Source of the DNA: Cryptomeria japonica
Lineage: Eukaryota > Streptophyta > Pinopsida > Cupressales > Cupressaceae
Direction: 5' to 3'
DNA: 64,000 nucleotides
Assembly: GCF_030272615.1 (NCBI RefSeq)
Contig: NC_081414.1
Span: forward strand, 525,451,637-525,515,636
In this document: in pieces, positions 33,237-45,476 of the stretch
How the letters are laid out: each line of letters opens with the position of its first letter
Position numbering within the stretch: position 1 is the first letter of the stretch
Notes under the pieces: model-generated
The model's database searches: none
What the model saw: only the letters and a program-made list of their open reading frames with translations
What the model was told of the DNA's origin: nothing
Program-made: the position numbers and the translations under genes

Positions 33237-36200
33237 TCAACTTTTGAATCGTCCATCAGCCCTTGCATTGGCTAATTCATTTGCCCTAGAGTTACCTTCT
33301 CTATAAATATGATTGAACGTTGTTTTCTTGAAATCCTTGAGGAGGCTTAGAGCCCTTGACAAGATCGCTTTAAGCTTCTAGTTAGGAAGAAAATATTTTC
33401 TAAGGCCATTAATAATAATAGTCGAATCTCCTTCTATGGCAAACTTACCAATGCCCCTATTTTGACATAAGAGGAGGCCTTCGACTAAGGCTAAAATCTC
33501 TGCTTTATTATTGGATTCAATCCCTATAGGTTTGGCCACCTTAGCTAATTCCCTACCAGAATCATCATGCAAACAACATCTAATCCCAACAGGACCTGGA
33601 TTCCCATGAGAAGCCCCATCGAAGTTAAGCTTAGCCCACCCTTTTTTTGGGACCTTCCATATGCAGGCTTCCCTTAACTCCTTTTTATTAGAATTGCTTA
33701 ATCCTACGAAGGGAGGGATCTTCAAACCTAACCATCTGCCTCTCATTTTCTCATCCCAGTATGTCATCTCAGAAAGTTTACTAGGAAATTTAGAAGTCCT
33801 GCTATTAAGAGTTTCTACTACTGAGGCTTCAATTTTATTCACAAGTTGGAGCCATTCCATTTTCTTTTCCTTAAAGAGTCTCTTATTGCGTTCCTTCCAA
33901 AATTCCCAGATAACCAAAGATGGGGCCAATTTCTATAATCCTCCAAAGAGGGAACGTTGATGAAGAATGGGGCATGCCTGAAACATACCTAGAATGGAGT
34001 TAGGGAGAGTTGAGCTCCATCCTAATTTGTTACATAACCATAGCTAGTAATTAGAGGCATAATTGCAATTAAGGAGGATATGATCCTTATTCTCTTCTCC
34101 CTTTTCACATAAAGGGCATCTACTGGGTCCCTCAAAGCCCATTTTCCTAAATCTGTCCACAATTAGAATCTTATTTTGGAGAGAAAACCATGAGAACAAT
34201 CCTGCCTTTGGAAAACACATCTTATCCCAACATAAGACTAAGGGGACATAAGTGCTTGAGGAAAGCTATTGATTAAGAAGAAGATTATAACATTCTTTTG
34301 AGGTGCACTCTCTCGATTTTGATCTATCCCAAACAAGATTATCTGGCCCTAAGTTGAAGGTGACCATTCTATTCTTAAGGATGACTTGGAGGTCCTGTTT
34401 TTCCATTTCTGGGATATCCACATGATCTAGAGATTTCCATTTCCAACCCTTAGCTAGGTCCTTGTCAATTGGCATTATGTAGTCCCTGACATACCTACCC
34501 CATGTGGATTCCAACACTGTTATGGACGTCTCTATATTAGCACTCTTATAAAGTGCCTTGAATCCTCCCCAAGAATTCGTCCAAAAAAGTGCTTCTTCGC
34601 CATTGCCCAAATTCCAAGATAATTTGTCTAAAATTATTTTTCTACAATCCAACATAAAATTCCAAATGCGTGAGCCTTTCGGAGGAGAAGTTTCCCTAAA
34701 GAGGCTAGTATGGTCCCTACCTCTAAGATATTTGTGGAATAAGATCTAAGCCCACTTAAGGTGGGGGGATCTAAACATTTTCCAGACTAATTTATCCCCT
34801 AGTGCTTTACTCAGGTCCTTAATATTCTTAATCCCAATACCACCTTCTGACTTTGGCCTACAAATCTTATCCCAGGCCATGAGGGAGATCTTATTCTTAT
34901 CCTCAGCACCCTGCCAGAAAAAAAAGACCTAATATGTCTATTCAATACTTCATTTTTGGACTAAGGAAGGTTAATACATGATAGCTGATAGATTGGCATC
35001 GATGCCAAAACCGATTTAACCATGGTAGCTCTACCAGCAGAGGATAGCCACTTGCATTTCCAGGTTTCTACCTTTTTCTTAATCCTATCTATCACTGAAT
35101 CCCACAAATTTGACGATCCATTGCCCTTATCTAGGGGCAAACCTAGATATTTGCAGCGAAGCCTACCCATATTAAAATTCAAAACTTTGCAGATGTCATT
35201 TTGTAAGCAGAACTTAGTATTGAAAAAGAAGACTTCAGATTTAGATGGATTAATTTCTTGTCCAGAAGCCTTAGAGTAAGAGTCTAGGATCTACTTATAC
35301 GCCTTCGCTTCTCCTAAATCGTTGAGCCCATATAACATAGTATCATCCACAAATTGTTGATGTGTGGTAGGATCTAGGTTGCTAGTAATTCTAATACCTA
35401 AAATTTGATTACTTTCCCTTGCTCTAGAGATAGCTCTACCCTGTGATTCCGCCATAATGATGAAGAGGAAAGGGGATAAAGGATCTCTTTGTCTTAGACC
35501 CCTGGAAGAGATAAAAAAATCCTTTTGGAGTTTCATTGACTAACACTGATAATTTAGGTGTTGAGATGCATTCAAATATCAAGTTAATCCATGAAGAGGG
35601 GAATCCAAAGGCTTCTAGGCATTTGCACAAGAATCTCCCATCCACCTTGTTGCAGGCTTTCCTAATGTCTAGTTTTAAGAGCATACTAGGGGTTCCATTC
35701 TTTTGGACATAGTGAATGGCCTCCTAAGCTATAATAACCCCATCATAAATTGACCTCCCAGGAACAAAACCCGTTTGTTCTTCTCTAATCAAAAGAGGAA
35801 GGAGTTTCTGAAGCCTATTAGCTAAAGTTTTAGTAAAAAACTTATAGATGGTGTTACACAGTGCAATGGGTCTGAACTCATTAAAATACTTAGGCTTTTC
35901 CTTCTTCGAGATGAGGGCCAAAAAAGTATTATTGATTTCTTTGAGAATATTACCTGAGTTCCTCATGCCCTCAAGAGCACCTGCCACCTCCTGCCCTATG
36001 AAGGACCAACATTTTTGAAAAAAAATAGTTGGAAAGCCATCCGGACTAGGGGATTTGTCCAGATTCATCTGCATCAAAGCTACTTCTACTTCTGCTAAAG
36101 AGAATTTTGCAGTCAAATTATGAGTTTGATCCTTACTAGGTAGTTTTGGTATACATTTGAGAAACTTGTCTTGGTTTGAGCAAAGAGGACTCAAATCAAT

Positions 36201-37426
36201 GTTGAGAATATTGGGAAAAAAGTCTACTACCTCCCTTGAGATGAGCTTAGGATCTTCCACCTCAGAGCCATTACAAATCTTTATCTTAGAGATTTTGTTA
36301 ATGACTCTTCTAAGTTTTACACTATTGTGAAAGAATTTAGTGTTCTTATCCCCCTCATACAACCATGCCTCCCTGGATTTTTTTTTCCAAAAGACCTCTT
36401 TTGCAAGAATATTTTCTTGGTCAAGAAGGAGTTTCTTTTCTCTGAGAAACAGAGCTTCATCCATCCCTTTCCTCATGACAGCTTTAGTTACCTCCACTAA
36501 ATTTGCTTCCACCTGTGCCTTCTTGTCAAAAATATTACCAAAATGATCCTTATTCCACATAATGAGATTTTGCTTAATTATCTTAAGCTTATTGACTACC
36601 TTATAGATCCCAAACCCAGAGACCTCTGCCTCTTTCCACCATTCCTCTAAAAGCCTAAGAATATTATCATTTCTTAGCCACATTTGTTCGAATTTAAAAG
36701 GACATCTTCTTGGACTTGAGTCACCATGAATGCTAAGTTGGATCGGAAAATGATCTGAGCTCGAGAAGGGTAAAACTGAGGCTTCTAAGGTATACAGAAA
36801 GTTGATGAGACTACCCGATACAAAGAACCTATCTAGTTTTTCTGTGATATTACTAAAACCTAATTTTTTGTTATTCTAGGTAAAGGCATCCTTGACCATT
36901 TAATCTCTATCAAGCCACTATGGTGGACCCAGTCTACAAAGTCTAAAGTAGCTCTAGAGGTTCTTCCTTTGCCCCCTCGTTTCTCAAATTAATTCATTAT
37001 AAGATTGAAGTCACCTCCTATAATGCAAAACTATTCCTGGGAATTTGTGAATTCCTCAATTTTCTTCCAAACTCTTCTTTTGCCCTCATTTAGGGTCTGT
37101 CCATAAACATTAATAATGAGAAAATCTAGTTTGTGTTTAAAACTGGTAACTCTGCCACTAATCCAATTGCCATGAGACTCTACTAATGAGAACCCAATAC
37201 TACGAGGGTCCTAAATTATGGTTAGACCTCCAGAGGCTCCAGTGGTTGGAACACCTGTAATATGTCTAAAGCCTAGTCGTTTACCAAAAGAGGCTAAGTC
37301 ATCTTTTTCTAATTTTGTTTCTTGTAACATAACTAAATCGGAACTATAGTTAGACAAATAGTGTTTGACTAGCTACTACTTGTTAGGGGCATTTAAACCC
37401 CTAACATTCCATGATAATACTTTCAT
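33237..37426 (-). pseudogene. LINE 2 ORF2: endonuclease, reverse transcriptase, zf-RVT, RNase H
   Basis: Opens with MKVLSWNVRGLNAPNK and then a stop. The endonuclease is recognisable by LVMLQETKLEKDDL and IGGDFNLI. RT (36683-34980) has FRPIALCNTIYKFFTKTLAN, KLDIRKACNKVD (family norm KAFDKVDW, so altered), RQRDPLSPFLF (norm QGDPLSP) and the active site FVDDTMLYG. The zf-RVT region has CPLCEKGEENKDHILLNC. RNase H has NFDGASHGNPGP, AEILALVEGL and EGDSTIIING, but the final catalytic Asp is replaced: REGNSRANELAN. Many single stops (for example 35724, 35291, 34266) look like C-to-T decay of Gln or Trp codons. Confidence 0.85.
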
Positions 37427-37598
37427 GGTGTTGTGGGAAGGACCTTCCCCTTCCCTACATGAAACATATCTGTGAGTTTAACCTGGCCTTTAGCTATACC
37501 ATCATTAGCTCTCAGCTCTAATAGGGATTTCCTGCCTCTCTTTTTACAGAGTTTAGCACAATCTGGAGTAACCTTCTCCCCAACCCATTGTTCAATTC

Positions 37599-38928
37599 CT
37601 AATGCTTCAAAAGTTTCACCATTTCTTTGTCATCTAACTCCATTAAAAGGGCTTCTATATCTGTGACCTTTGGGGGATTGCTAAGATTCATAATCCCTTT
37701 CTTCAACAACCTTTTCTGTAATTCTATCTCTTCTATGTCTATTATTTCATCCAGTAAATTCTCCAAGATGTCCTCGGTGACTGAATCACATAAATAATTA
37801 ATAATGCAATTTACCTCTTCCTCTTTACGAACCAAATCCTGCTCTTGTTCAGCCTTATCCGATCTGTTGGGAGCTCCCAATGAATGGGAGGAACCATTTT
37901 CTGCCAGACTACCCCCAACTTTCATACCAACATCCTATTCAGGGATAAGAATCTTATCCCCCCCCTCCCTAGCTGCCCGACAATCAATATCATGATTGAT
38001 TTCATCCTTACTATCATATGATAAATTTTAAATTCTTCATTTTCTGCCACTTCAAGGACACAACAGTTCTTCTCTTCCTTAGAGTCAGTAACCCCCCCTT
38101 CTCATCCTTCAAAATATCCTTATGGGATAGCAAGGGAGAGGAATTGACCCCCTCATCCATGCTCTGACCACCTATAATTTCCCCTTCTTCTACCTCATCA
38201 GATTGCCCTGTCGGAGGAGGGCTATCCTTGATCACAAACCCTCCCTTTTCCAAATTGACACAAATATCTATCTTGAGGACATCCCTAGGGTTTTTTTGAG
38301 AGGGTAAAACTTGTAAGATCGGTTTGATTTCTAAGTCTAGATCTAAAATCCCTCTATAAAAATCAGGGTAAATCAGGAAATTCAACTCCCTAGTTCTGAT
38401 TTCAATAGGGCTGAGTGAATTCACACTAATATCCATATTAACTATCAAAACACAGTCTGAATACTTCCTATCTTTGTCACTAATCTCTACAAATTTTCCT
38501 AAATGATTACCTATTTTCCTAATAATTTCTTTATCCATTAATTCTACTGGTAAATTGGGGATCTAAACCGGTCTATCTACTTTAAATGACTCTAATTTTT
38601 TTGGATTGAAAGCAGGTTGCCAATCTAAAAATTTAAAATCAAAGCCTTTAAAAATCAGAGATTTACCTATTAAGAATTCATTCTTATGCCTGGCATTTCC
38701 ACAGTAAATATAAAGAAAACCCTCAGATAAGATAGCAATACTCACTATCCAGTAGAAGGAATACATGAACCAATCTGCAATTACCTCTATCGAGACTCCA
38801 AGTCCACACCATCTTGCAAAAACCCCAAATATTTTGCAAGATTGTTGAATCCTTTCAACCAAACTATCATTGATTTCCAGCACATTTTCCTCTTCTGATT
38901 TAGGGTTTGTCTTCAAATTCAAATTCAT
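37599..38928 (-). pseudogene. LINE 2 ORF1 (DUF4283-type Gag-like protein)
   Basis: The first piece (38928-38563) holds KSLIFKGFDFKFLDWQPAFN, then a stop. The second (38538-38014) continues MDKEIIRKIGNHLGKFVEIS. This is the DUF4283 plus linker arrangement of plant LINE ORF1. An acidic, Ser/Pro-rich tail with EEGEIIGGQS follows, and a last charged piece lies at 37925-37599. The N-terminal residues NLNLKTNPK are partly encoded by TTCAAATTCAAATT-type sequence shared with LTR B, so the true start may be slightly downstream. Confidence 0.7.
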
Positions 38929-39346
38929 ATTCTTCTAATTTCATCTAATTTAAGTTACATGTGCATTTCAATTTCATGATTCGAAATCAAAATTCAATTA
39001 ACACTAAAAAATTAAATTGAATTTCTAAGTCAAGTTCTAAATATATTCAAAGATCAAATTGAATTATAAACTCAATATTTAAATTCATTATCATTCAAAG
39101 ATTAAATTGAAAATCTAAATCAAGTTCAAGCACATACTAAATTAATCAATTCAATTGATTGATTAATTAAATCAATTATCTTTCTGATCTCTATTTCTAT
39201 CTTCCACTTTGTTTTTTTCCAAAAAACTTTCAATCAATCGTCTTTAGTTAACAATTCAATTAATTGATTAATTACATCATTCTTTAATTTTCCTCCAATC
39301 ATTATTTTTCATCTTTCAATTAGTTAACTCATTTATCTATTCAATC
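38905..39346 (+). mobile_element. 3' LTR of element B, part 2
   Basis: Resumes at sequence matching 13997 onward of the 5' LTR (TTCATCTAATTTAAGTTACA is shared). About 190 bases of LTR (equivalent to 13806-13996) are absent between this piece and part 1. Ends at TATTCAATC, where the solo LTR is inserted. Confidence 0.8.
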
Positions 39347-40735
39347 TGATGCTCTGCTAAATGGACAAGGTTAGTCTGAGATAAATAACACACACACAAG
39401 AAACCGTTAGTGTTAATCAATCAAAAACTAATCTAAACGGGCATATCAAAAGAGATACTAAAAACATGAAAGCATATTTTACTAAAGAAGCAAATATGAT
39501 GAGGCATCTCCAAATACCTCCTAACATGCTCTTAGCTTTTTCTCCTTTGTTCCTCTCCTCTCCAAGTTCCAAAATAGTGTAGCTCTCAGCAACTTTTTGC
39601 ACTATGGATGCTTATGGAGGTTTGAGATTGAAATATTGCTCTAAATGTAAATAAAGAAGCTAATATTAAGCTATTAATACTAAAATGATTTATTTTAACC
39701 AAAATGACAATATATGAGTTTGTTGTGCTAAAATGCTCTCTAAAATGCCTATAGGTTAAAATGCATACAAGTTTTCAGGATCTGGATTATGAAGAAATGG
39801 GCTCTATTTATAGGAAAAATGGAGCAATGGATGGTTGAGATTGAGTAATCTCAACAAGGGTCAGGATTGAATGATTTCAAATCCATGTGAGGGCTTTCAA
39901 CCCAATCCCAGGATGACAAGTGTCAATGTGAGATAGGTTGAGAGGGGAGGGAATAAGCATTAAATGCTTGATATGACTTTGAGAGTTAGAGTCAAGGTTA
40001 GTTGAATAAATAAACTCTTTATTCAAAGAATAAAGCTTTTATCCAATGGATAAACTCTTGTGCAAATGTGAAAAGGATGAATATGGTCAAAACAATAAAT
40101 GTTTGGGGAGATAAGTTTGAAATAACCATAAATGGTTATGTAAGAGCCATAAATGGTCATGTAAGAGCCATTAGTGGTTTTTGAAGACTTTGAGGGTTAA
40201 TTTGTTGAACACACAAAGCATTAAATGCTTTTCAAAGACTTTTGAAGTCTTTGAGAAGTGACTCCATTTTGCTTAGGAATGTGACAATAATTAGGGGATG
40301 GATTAGGCTAATTAGGAAGGGGTTAGAAGAATCTAGAAGGGGATTAGATTTTGCAAGTGGATTTGGTGGGTGAGGGAAAATAGGATTTTATTAAAATAAA
40401 AATTCATTTATTTCAATAAATGTGTGCAAGTTGCATTTGTAGGAAAATGCAAGTGGGGGGGGGGATAATGATTTAAATAAATGTTTTTATTTAATTTATT
40501 TAAAAGAGGAAAAGGGGATTTTAATTAAATAAATAGATTTTATTTATTTAATTGATTAGAATTTGATTTAATGAATTAATTAAAATAAATTGAATAATTT
40601 ATTTAATTAATAGAAGAATGTTTGGGAATAAATTAATTAAATATTAATTTAATTAACTGATAGCTATTGGATTTTTTTAATCAAATAAATAGCGAATATT
40701 TATTTAATTAAGTCGGACAGATTTGTGTGACTACA
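39347..40735 (+). mobile_element. Solo LTR (family D) with 5-bp target site duplication
   Basis: 1389 bp, starting TGATGCTCTGC and ending GTGTGACTACA (TG...CA). CAATC precedes it at 39342-39346 and follows it at 40736-40740. The uninterrupted 5' LTR of element B has a single TATTCAATCAATTGAG at this point. A TATA-like TATTTATAGG is at about 39804. No internal coding sequence remains, as expected after LTR-LTR recombination. Confidence 0.9.
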
Positions 40736-41150
40736 CAATCAATTGAGTTCTACCTCCAAATTAGCAGTTCAACTATCAATCAACATGTGAGCTCACCTGA
40801 GTTCCACCTCTTAATCATTCAATTCCACCTTTCAATCATTGTGTTCCACCTCTCATTTAATTTCATCTGGAATTCTATAAATTCAAGATCAATTCTCCAT
40901 TTTCAACAATCATGAACTTTGAATCTTTGTGTCACTTATAGGTTACCAACGCGATATCTGAGAGCCACCATACCACAAAGAAGAGAAGAACAATGGAAGA
41001 TATGATGCAAAATAGGGAGTTTTATATTGTTTAATTGATTCAATTATGCATCTATTTCATTGATTTATCTTTAGGATTGCTTAAAAAGTTAAGGAATTCG
41101 TGATTTTCCTTATTTCCTATTTAGCTATGATGATTTTAGGCATGAAAATA
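40736..41150 (+). mobile_element. 3' LTR of element B, part 3 (end)
   Basis: Matches 14467-14881 of the 5' LTR, including GAGAGCCAC and GAAGAGAAGAACAATGGAAG. Homology ends at 41150, the same LTR position at which the primer site begins after the 5' LTR. The next base starts unrelated Ty1/copia sequence. Confidence 0.8.
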
Positions 41151-42499
41151 GAATTCTATTAGATTCCTATTATCTATTGCTACTACTTATAATTTCAAGA
41201 TAGAGAAAATGGACATTAAAAATGCTTTCTTGCATGGGGACCTTGAAGAGTAAATTTATATAAAACAGCCTGACAATTTTGTTGTGAAAGGAAAAAACAA
41301 TAGGTTTGTAGGTTAAAGAGATCTTTGTATGGTTTAAAACAACCATCTATGATGTGGTACCAAAATTTTTATGCTTTTGCATTGAATTTGGGTTATATGA
41401 GGAGTGAGGAGGATGATTGTGTTTAAATTAAGGTTATTGATAGTCAAATACTTATCATTGTCTTGTATATTAATGGTATTTTATGTATTGGTAACAACAA
41501 GGTGATGATTAGAGAGCTCAAGAATTAGCTTTTTGACACATTTGATATGCAGGACTTAGAGGATGCAAAGTATATTCCTTGGAAGGAGATCAAGAGAGAT
41601 CACTTTTATAGAAAGCTTTGGTTAAGTGAGGGTAAGTACGTTGATACTATTTTATTAAGATTTAATATGCATGACTATAAGCCAATTGGTATTTGATTTT
41701 AGGTTGGTACTAAGTTAAGTCTAGACATGTTTCTTAGTATCAATGATGATTTTGAGGTTGTTACTAGGGTACCTTATGTTGGTGCCCTTGGGAATTTGAT
41801 GTATGCAATTATTTGCACTAGATTAGATATTGTCGAAGTAGTGGGGAAATCTGAGTAGGTTTATGTCTAATCTTGGAAGAGAACACTGGAATTTTATTAA
41901 GAGGGTGTTTAGATATTTACGAGGCACTTTGATTTCTATTTGGTTTATCATGTATCAGTAATGTGGTTAAGTCATTGGACATATAACGATTTGTTGATGC
42001 AATTTGGGTAAGTGGCTTGGATAGTTGAAGGTCCAATAGTGGATATGTTTTTACTTTGTTTGGAGGAGAAATGAGTTGGATGAGTAACAGGTAGCCTACA
42101 ATTTATTTTTCCATCATTGAAGTAGAGTATATGGTTGCTACACATGCCTCTAAGGATATGGTTGAAGAGACTTGATAATGGTATTGGTTTTGATTGCAAG
42201 ACTGTGAGGATTGGATGTGATATTCAGAGTGCTATTTGTTTGGCCAAGAATCTTGTGTATCATGCTCATACTAAGAATGTTGATGTTTGATATCAATTTA
42301 TGTGAGAAGTGGTTGAGAATGCTAAGGTCTTGATAGAGAAAGTTGACACTTTGGATAATATTGTAGGTTCTCTTATGAAGCTAGTGACCATGGAAAAGTT
42401 CTCTTGGTGAGGGAAGGTCATGGGCCTTGATCACTTTGCTTCATTTTTTTATTTATATATATTGTATGTAATTGAAATGTATAATTTCAAGTGGTAGAA
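41151..42499 (+). pseudogene. Ty1/copia reverse transcriptase and RNase H remnant
   Basis: Recognisable in order: FKIEKMDIKNAFLHGDLEE (RT palm start), LYINGILCIGN where the catalytic YVDD box should be (both Asp lost), GALGNLMYAIICTRLDIVE, YMVATHASKD-like sequence near 42127, and RNase H SAICLAKNLVYHAHTKNVDV. Stops and frame changes are frequent. gag, protease and integrase are absent because the left side begins exactly at the end of element B. Element B appears to have inserted into this copia element, or its partner flank was lost. Confidence 0.8.
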
Positions 42500-43252
42500 T
42501 GTTAGGATAAGGTGACATTAACCTTGAAATCATATGTAATTCGTGTATTTGCATGTTCTTTGGAAAGTATTCTCAACGACATAAGAGGAAAAATATTAAA
42601 TATTTGTATTATATGTCAAATAGAAATTGAATTCTCAAGAGGTGAACATGTTTTGGTGATGGATATAAGTTAAAATGGGCATAGATACCTTCTAGGTGTC
42701 AATGTTGGAGAATGTGAAGAGTCGGGTTTTGGATACCCAAGTTTGGAAGGTGTAAGGTTGTTTGTTAGGTGATTCAAAGAGTCATTGGGGAGTTATGGAG
42801 CATCCGAGAAGAAAAATGTTTGAGTGGATATGGGTTAGGGGCCCATGTTGGAACCATTTAAAATATTTTATTTTATTATCATGCATTTTGTTTGTTCATT
42901 ATCCTAGGAATGGGATTTTGCATGTGGTTTCTTGACTCTTGTTTTGAGATACCATAATGGTTTTACCTCTCATAATTTTCTATAAAATGGAGTCATGAGA
43001 TGGTAGTGTCGTATTGGGTTCTTGTAAGTAAGAAGGTATTTACAAGGTGGGGAGTAGTGAAGTGTATTGGTGTATGTATCATTTAAGACTAATAATATAC
43101 TTGCCCTCTTTCTAGTGTGGAATTTTTTCCCAAAAGGGTTTCTCCACGTAAATTTGGTGTCTCTATGGTTTGTTTTTATTCTATTATGTTGAATATGCAA
43201 TCAAATGTATAAGTGAGATTTGGTAATCTTATTTTCAGTTTTTCTATCACAT
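42500..43252 (+). mobile_element. 3' LTR (start) of the copia element
   Basis: CAAGTGGTAGAA, a degraded copia polypurine tract, precedes TGTTAGGATAAGG at 42500. A CCCAAAAGGGTTTCTCCACG block near 43130, typical of copia LTRs, supports it. The 3' end, placed at TTCTATCACA (about 43252), is approximate. Confidence 0.55.
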
Positions 43253-45476
43253 ACATAAGTTTGTATTGTAGTCTTTCTTCACCTTGTTTTCAAAAACCTT
43301 TAGCTTTGTAGCCCATGATTTCACGTATTTGGTGACCTTTAGGATAATGCTTTGTTTGTAAGTTTGGAATTTATTCATCTTCATTTTTATAAAAGCATGA
43401 TGTAATATACCCTTCAATATTTTCTTTATCTAGTTGTCACCATGTTGGTATTATGTGTAGCAGGTTGTTGTCATTGATGTCAACTTGAATGTGTTTTCAT
43501 TAATGCCAACTTGAGGACGACTTGATGTCCTTGTGCATACTTGTACATAGATGGATGGGATATAGTTGAAGAGGCTAACAAATGAGGTGTGATCGACATG
43601 TGATATTTGAAAGAGATGGTTTGATATTTAAAAGAGATGGTTTGATATTTGAGAGAGATGTTTTGACTTGTATGAGGATATGCGATCTACATGGTTGAAG
43701 AAAACAAAGACAGTTTGGAAGACCAACAATTGTGTTCAAGACAAAGTGACAGTTTGGGTGTATGGTATGTATATGGTAACATGTTGCTACATATTCTTTA
43801 TGGTTTGATTAAGAGGTATAGTACATTGATTGATGTCTACATTCTCAAGAAGTTATATGAATGTCAACTTAAGTCTATTTTCATAATTGTATGATTGAGA
43901 GAATTAGTCTAAGGTACAAAGTGTATCTCCCTAGACGACTCTACCTCTGTTTTTGGGTCTACATTCCTCCATGTTGCATGATTTGGATTTGTGGTTCTAG
44001 AGTTGAGTTTGGTAGTATAGGAGAAGTCTAATTCTAAGATTTCAAGTCATACACATTTCTATGGTAAGAGTTATAGTTGATTGTTCTCAGGTGTACACTA
44101 GAACACAATGACATGTCTCAAAGGTTTACCAAAATGCTCAGCATTCTTCCATATAGATAGATTTTGTTGTGAAAACTTATGGATTTTATCAATAAGGTTT
44201 ATGAGCTCATCCATGTGAGTTTTAGATGAAATGGTGCTCTAAAATGTTATATCTCAAGTGTTGAAGTGTCACAATTAGTAAAAAATGTGTTGTTTTTATC
44301 GATTCAATGGATTTCTTCTTTTGCACCAACACATGATGTTTAGATAATTTAGAATATGGTTGTAGGGATATTTTATATGGTCTAAATTGTTTACATATTG
44401 ATCTACATTGTGTTCTTGATCTCTCCTTGGTGGTGCAAAGATGAACAATTAGCATTTTTGATGGTATGGTTGATGTTTGGGGTGATAAATTAAGTTCCTT
44501 CATTTGCGGTTGATCATGACCTATCTTATTTAATTTGGAGGATGTATTGATATGTGTTTGTGGTTTAGTTATTCTTTGGGGTGATCCACAACCTATTTTT
44601 ATTTATGATACATGTGTTTGAGGTTAACCTATATTGTCTCACACATTTCATTTGAAAGGTCTTTTTAGTGTCCACCTAAATGATGTTTTGAGGTGTTGTG
44701 GAGGGTATTCATAGAAGAAAAAATCATTTCTGAAAGATATGAACTGAATAAGAAGTTTATCAATTGAGTATGAAATGTGTGAAGTTAGTATGATGAGTCA
44801 ATAATGCAAAAAGAGACTGCAACATCAACATATGATAGATGCTTCTCTTATAGTAGTTCTATTCATGTTTGTCTCATTCATTAATCATGTAGCCTACTAA
44901 CAAATATTATGTCTCCTCAGTAGGTTGATATTTTATTGTATCTTTCTCAACAAGTCCATTAAGGAGCAGTAACCTTCTTAAGCAGTGAGCCTTAAAACAA
45001 TATTGTAATAATTTATTCATATAGTGTAAGTTAACTCTCACTGTGGTTTTTCCTTCATTGGGTTTTCCACATAAAAATCTTGGTGTTTTTGTGTGGTGCA
45101 TGCTTTCTTTATTTTGTAAGATCTTATTTAATGTTTAATTTGCAAATGGATGTTAAATTTTAAGTTTATGTTAATTCACACCCCCCCCCCCCCACCCCAC
45201 TCCCAACATCCAGGTGTGTTAAATGCACCAATGCTTAAAACTATCAAATGTGGCTTCAAATTCTATTTGAATGGGTCATGTAGATCATGTGACTTAAGTG
45301 AAATTGGGAGTTGTCACAAATAGAATAAATCATGTAATTCATACTCTCCACATCCTTTTCTAAATATATTAACCTTGATCTCAGGTATAGTCATGTTAGA
45401 GGATAAGGTTTGAGTCAAGATGCATAAATGCATGATGATGATGAGGTTTTTGCATCGTTTATTGGACAATAGCAAG
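43253..45476 (+). other. No gene; copia LTR debris
   Basis: 43602-43664 is a 21-bp unit repeated three times (GATATTTGAAAGAGATGGTT type). 44940-45195 looks like the end of another copia LTR: GTGGTTTTTCCTTCATTGGG, then TTTTCCACATAAAAATCTTG, ending TTAATTCACA followed by a run of 13 C (45181-45193). The remaining sequence has no recognisable coding frame. Confidence 0.45.
43602..43664 (+). repeat. 21-bp tandem repeat, three copies
   Basis: Copies start at 43602, 43623 and 43644, with core GATATTTGAAAGAGATG and a few substitutions. Confidence 0.9.

Noticed and set aside
39417-39602. 61-codon minus-strand frame
   Set aside because: It lies wholly inside the solo LTR, which is non-coding.
45181-45193. 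Run of 13 C as a possible assembly gap or artefact
   Set aside because: A C-run after TTAATTCACA is a familiar end of copia LTRs, so no special explanation is needed.
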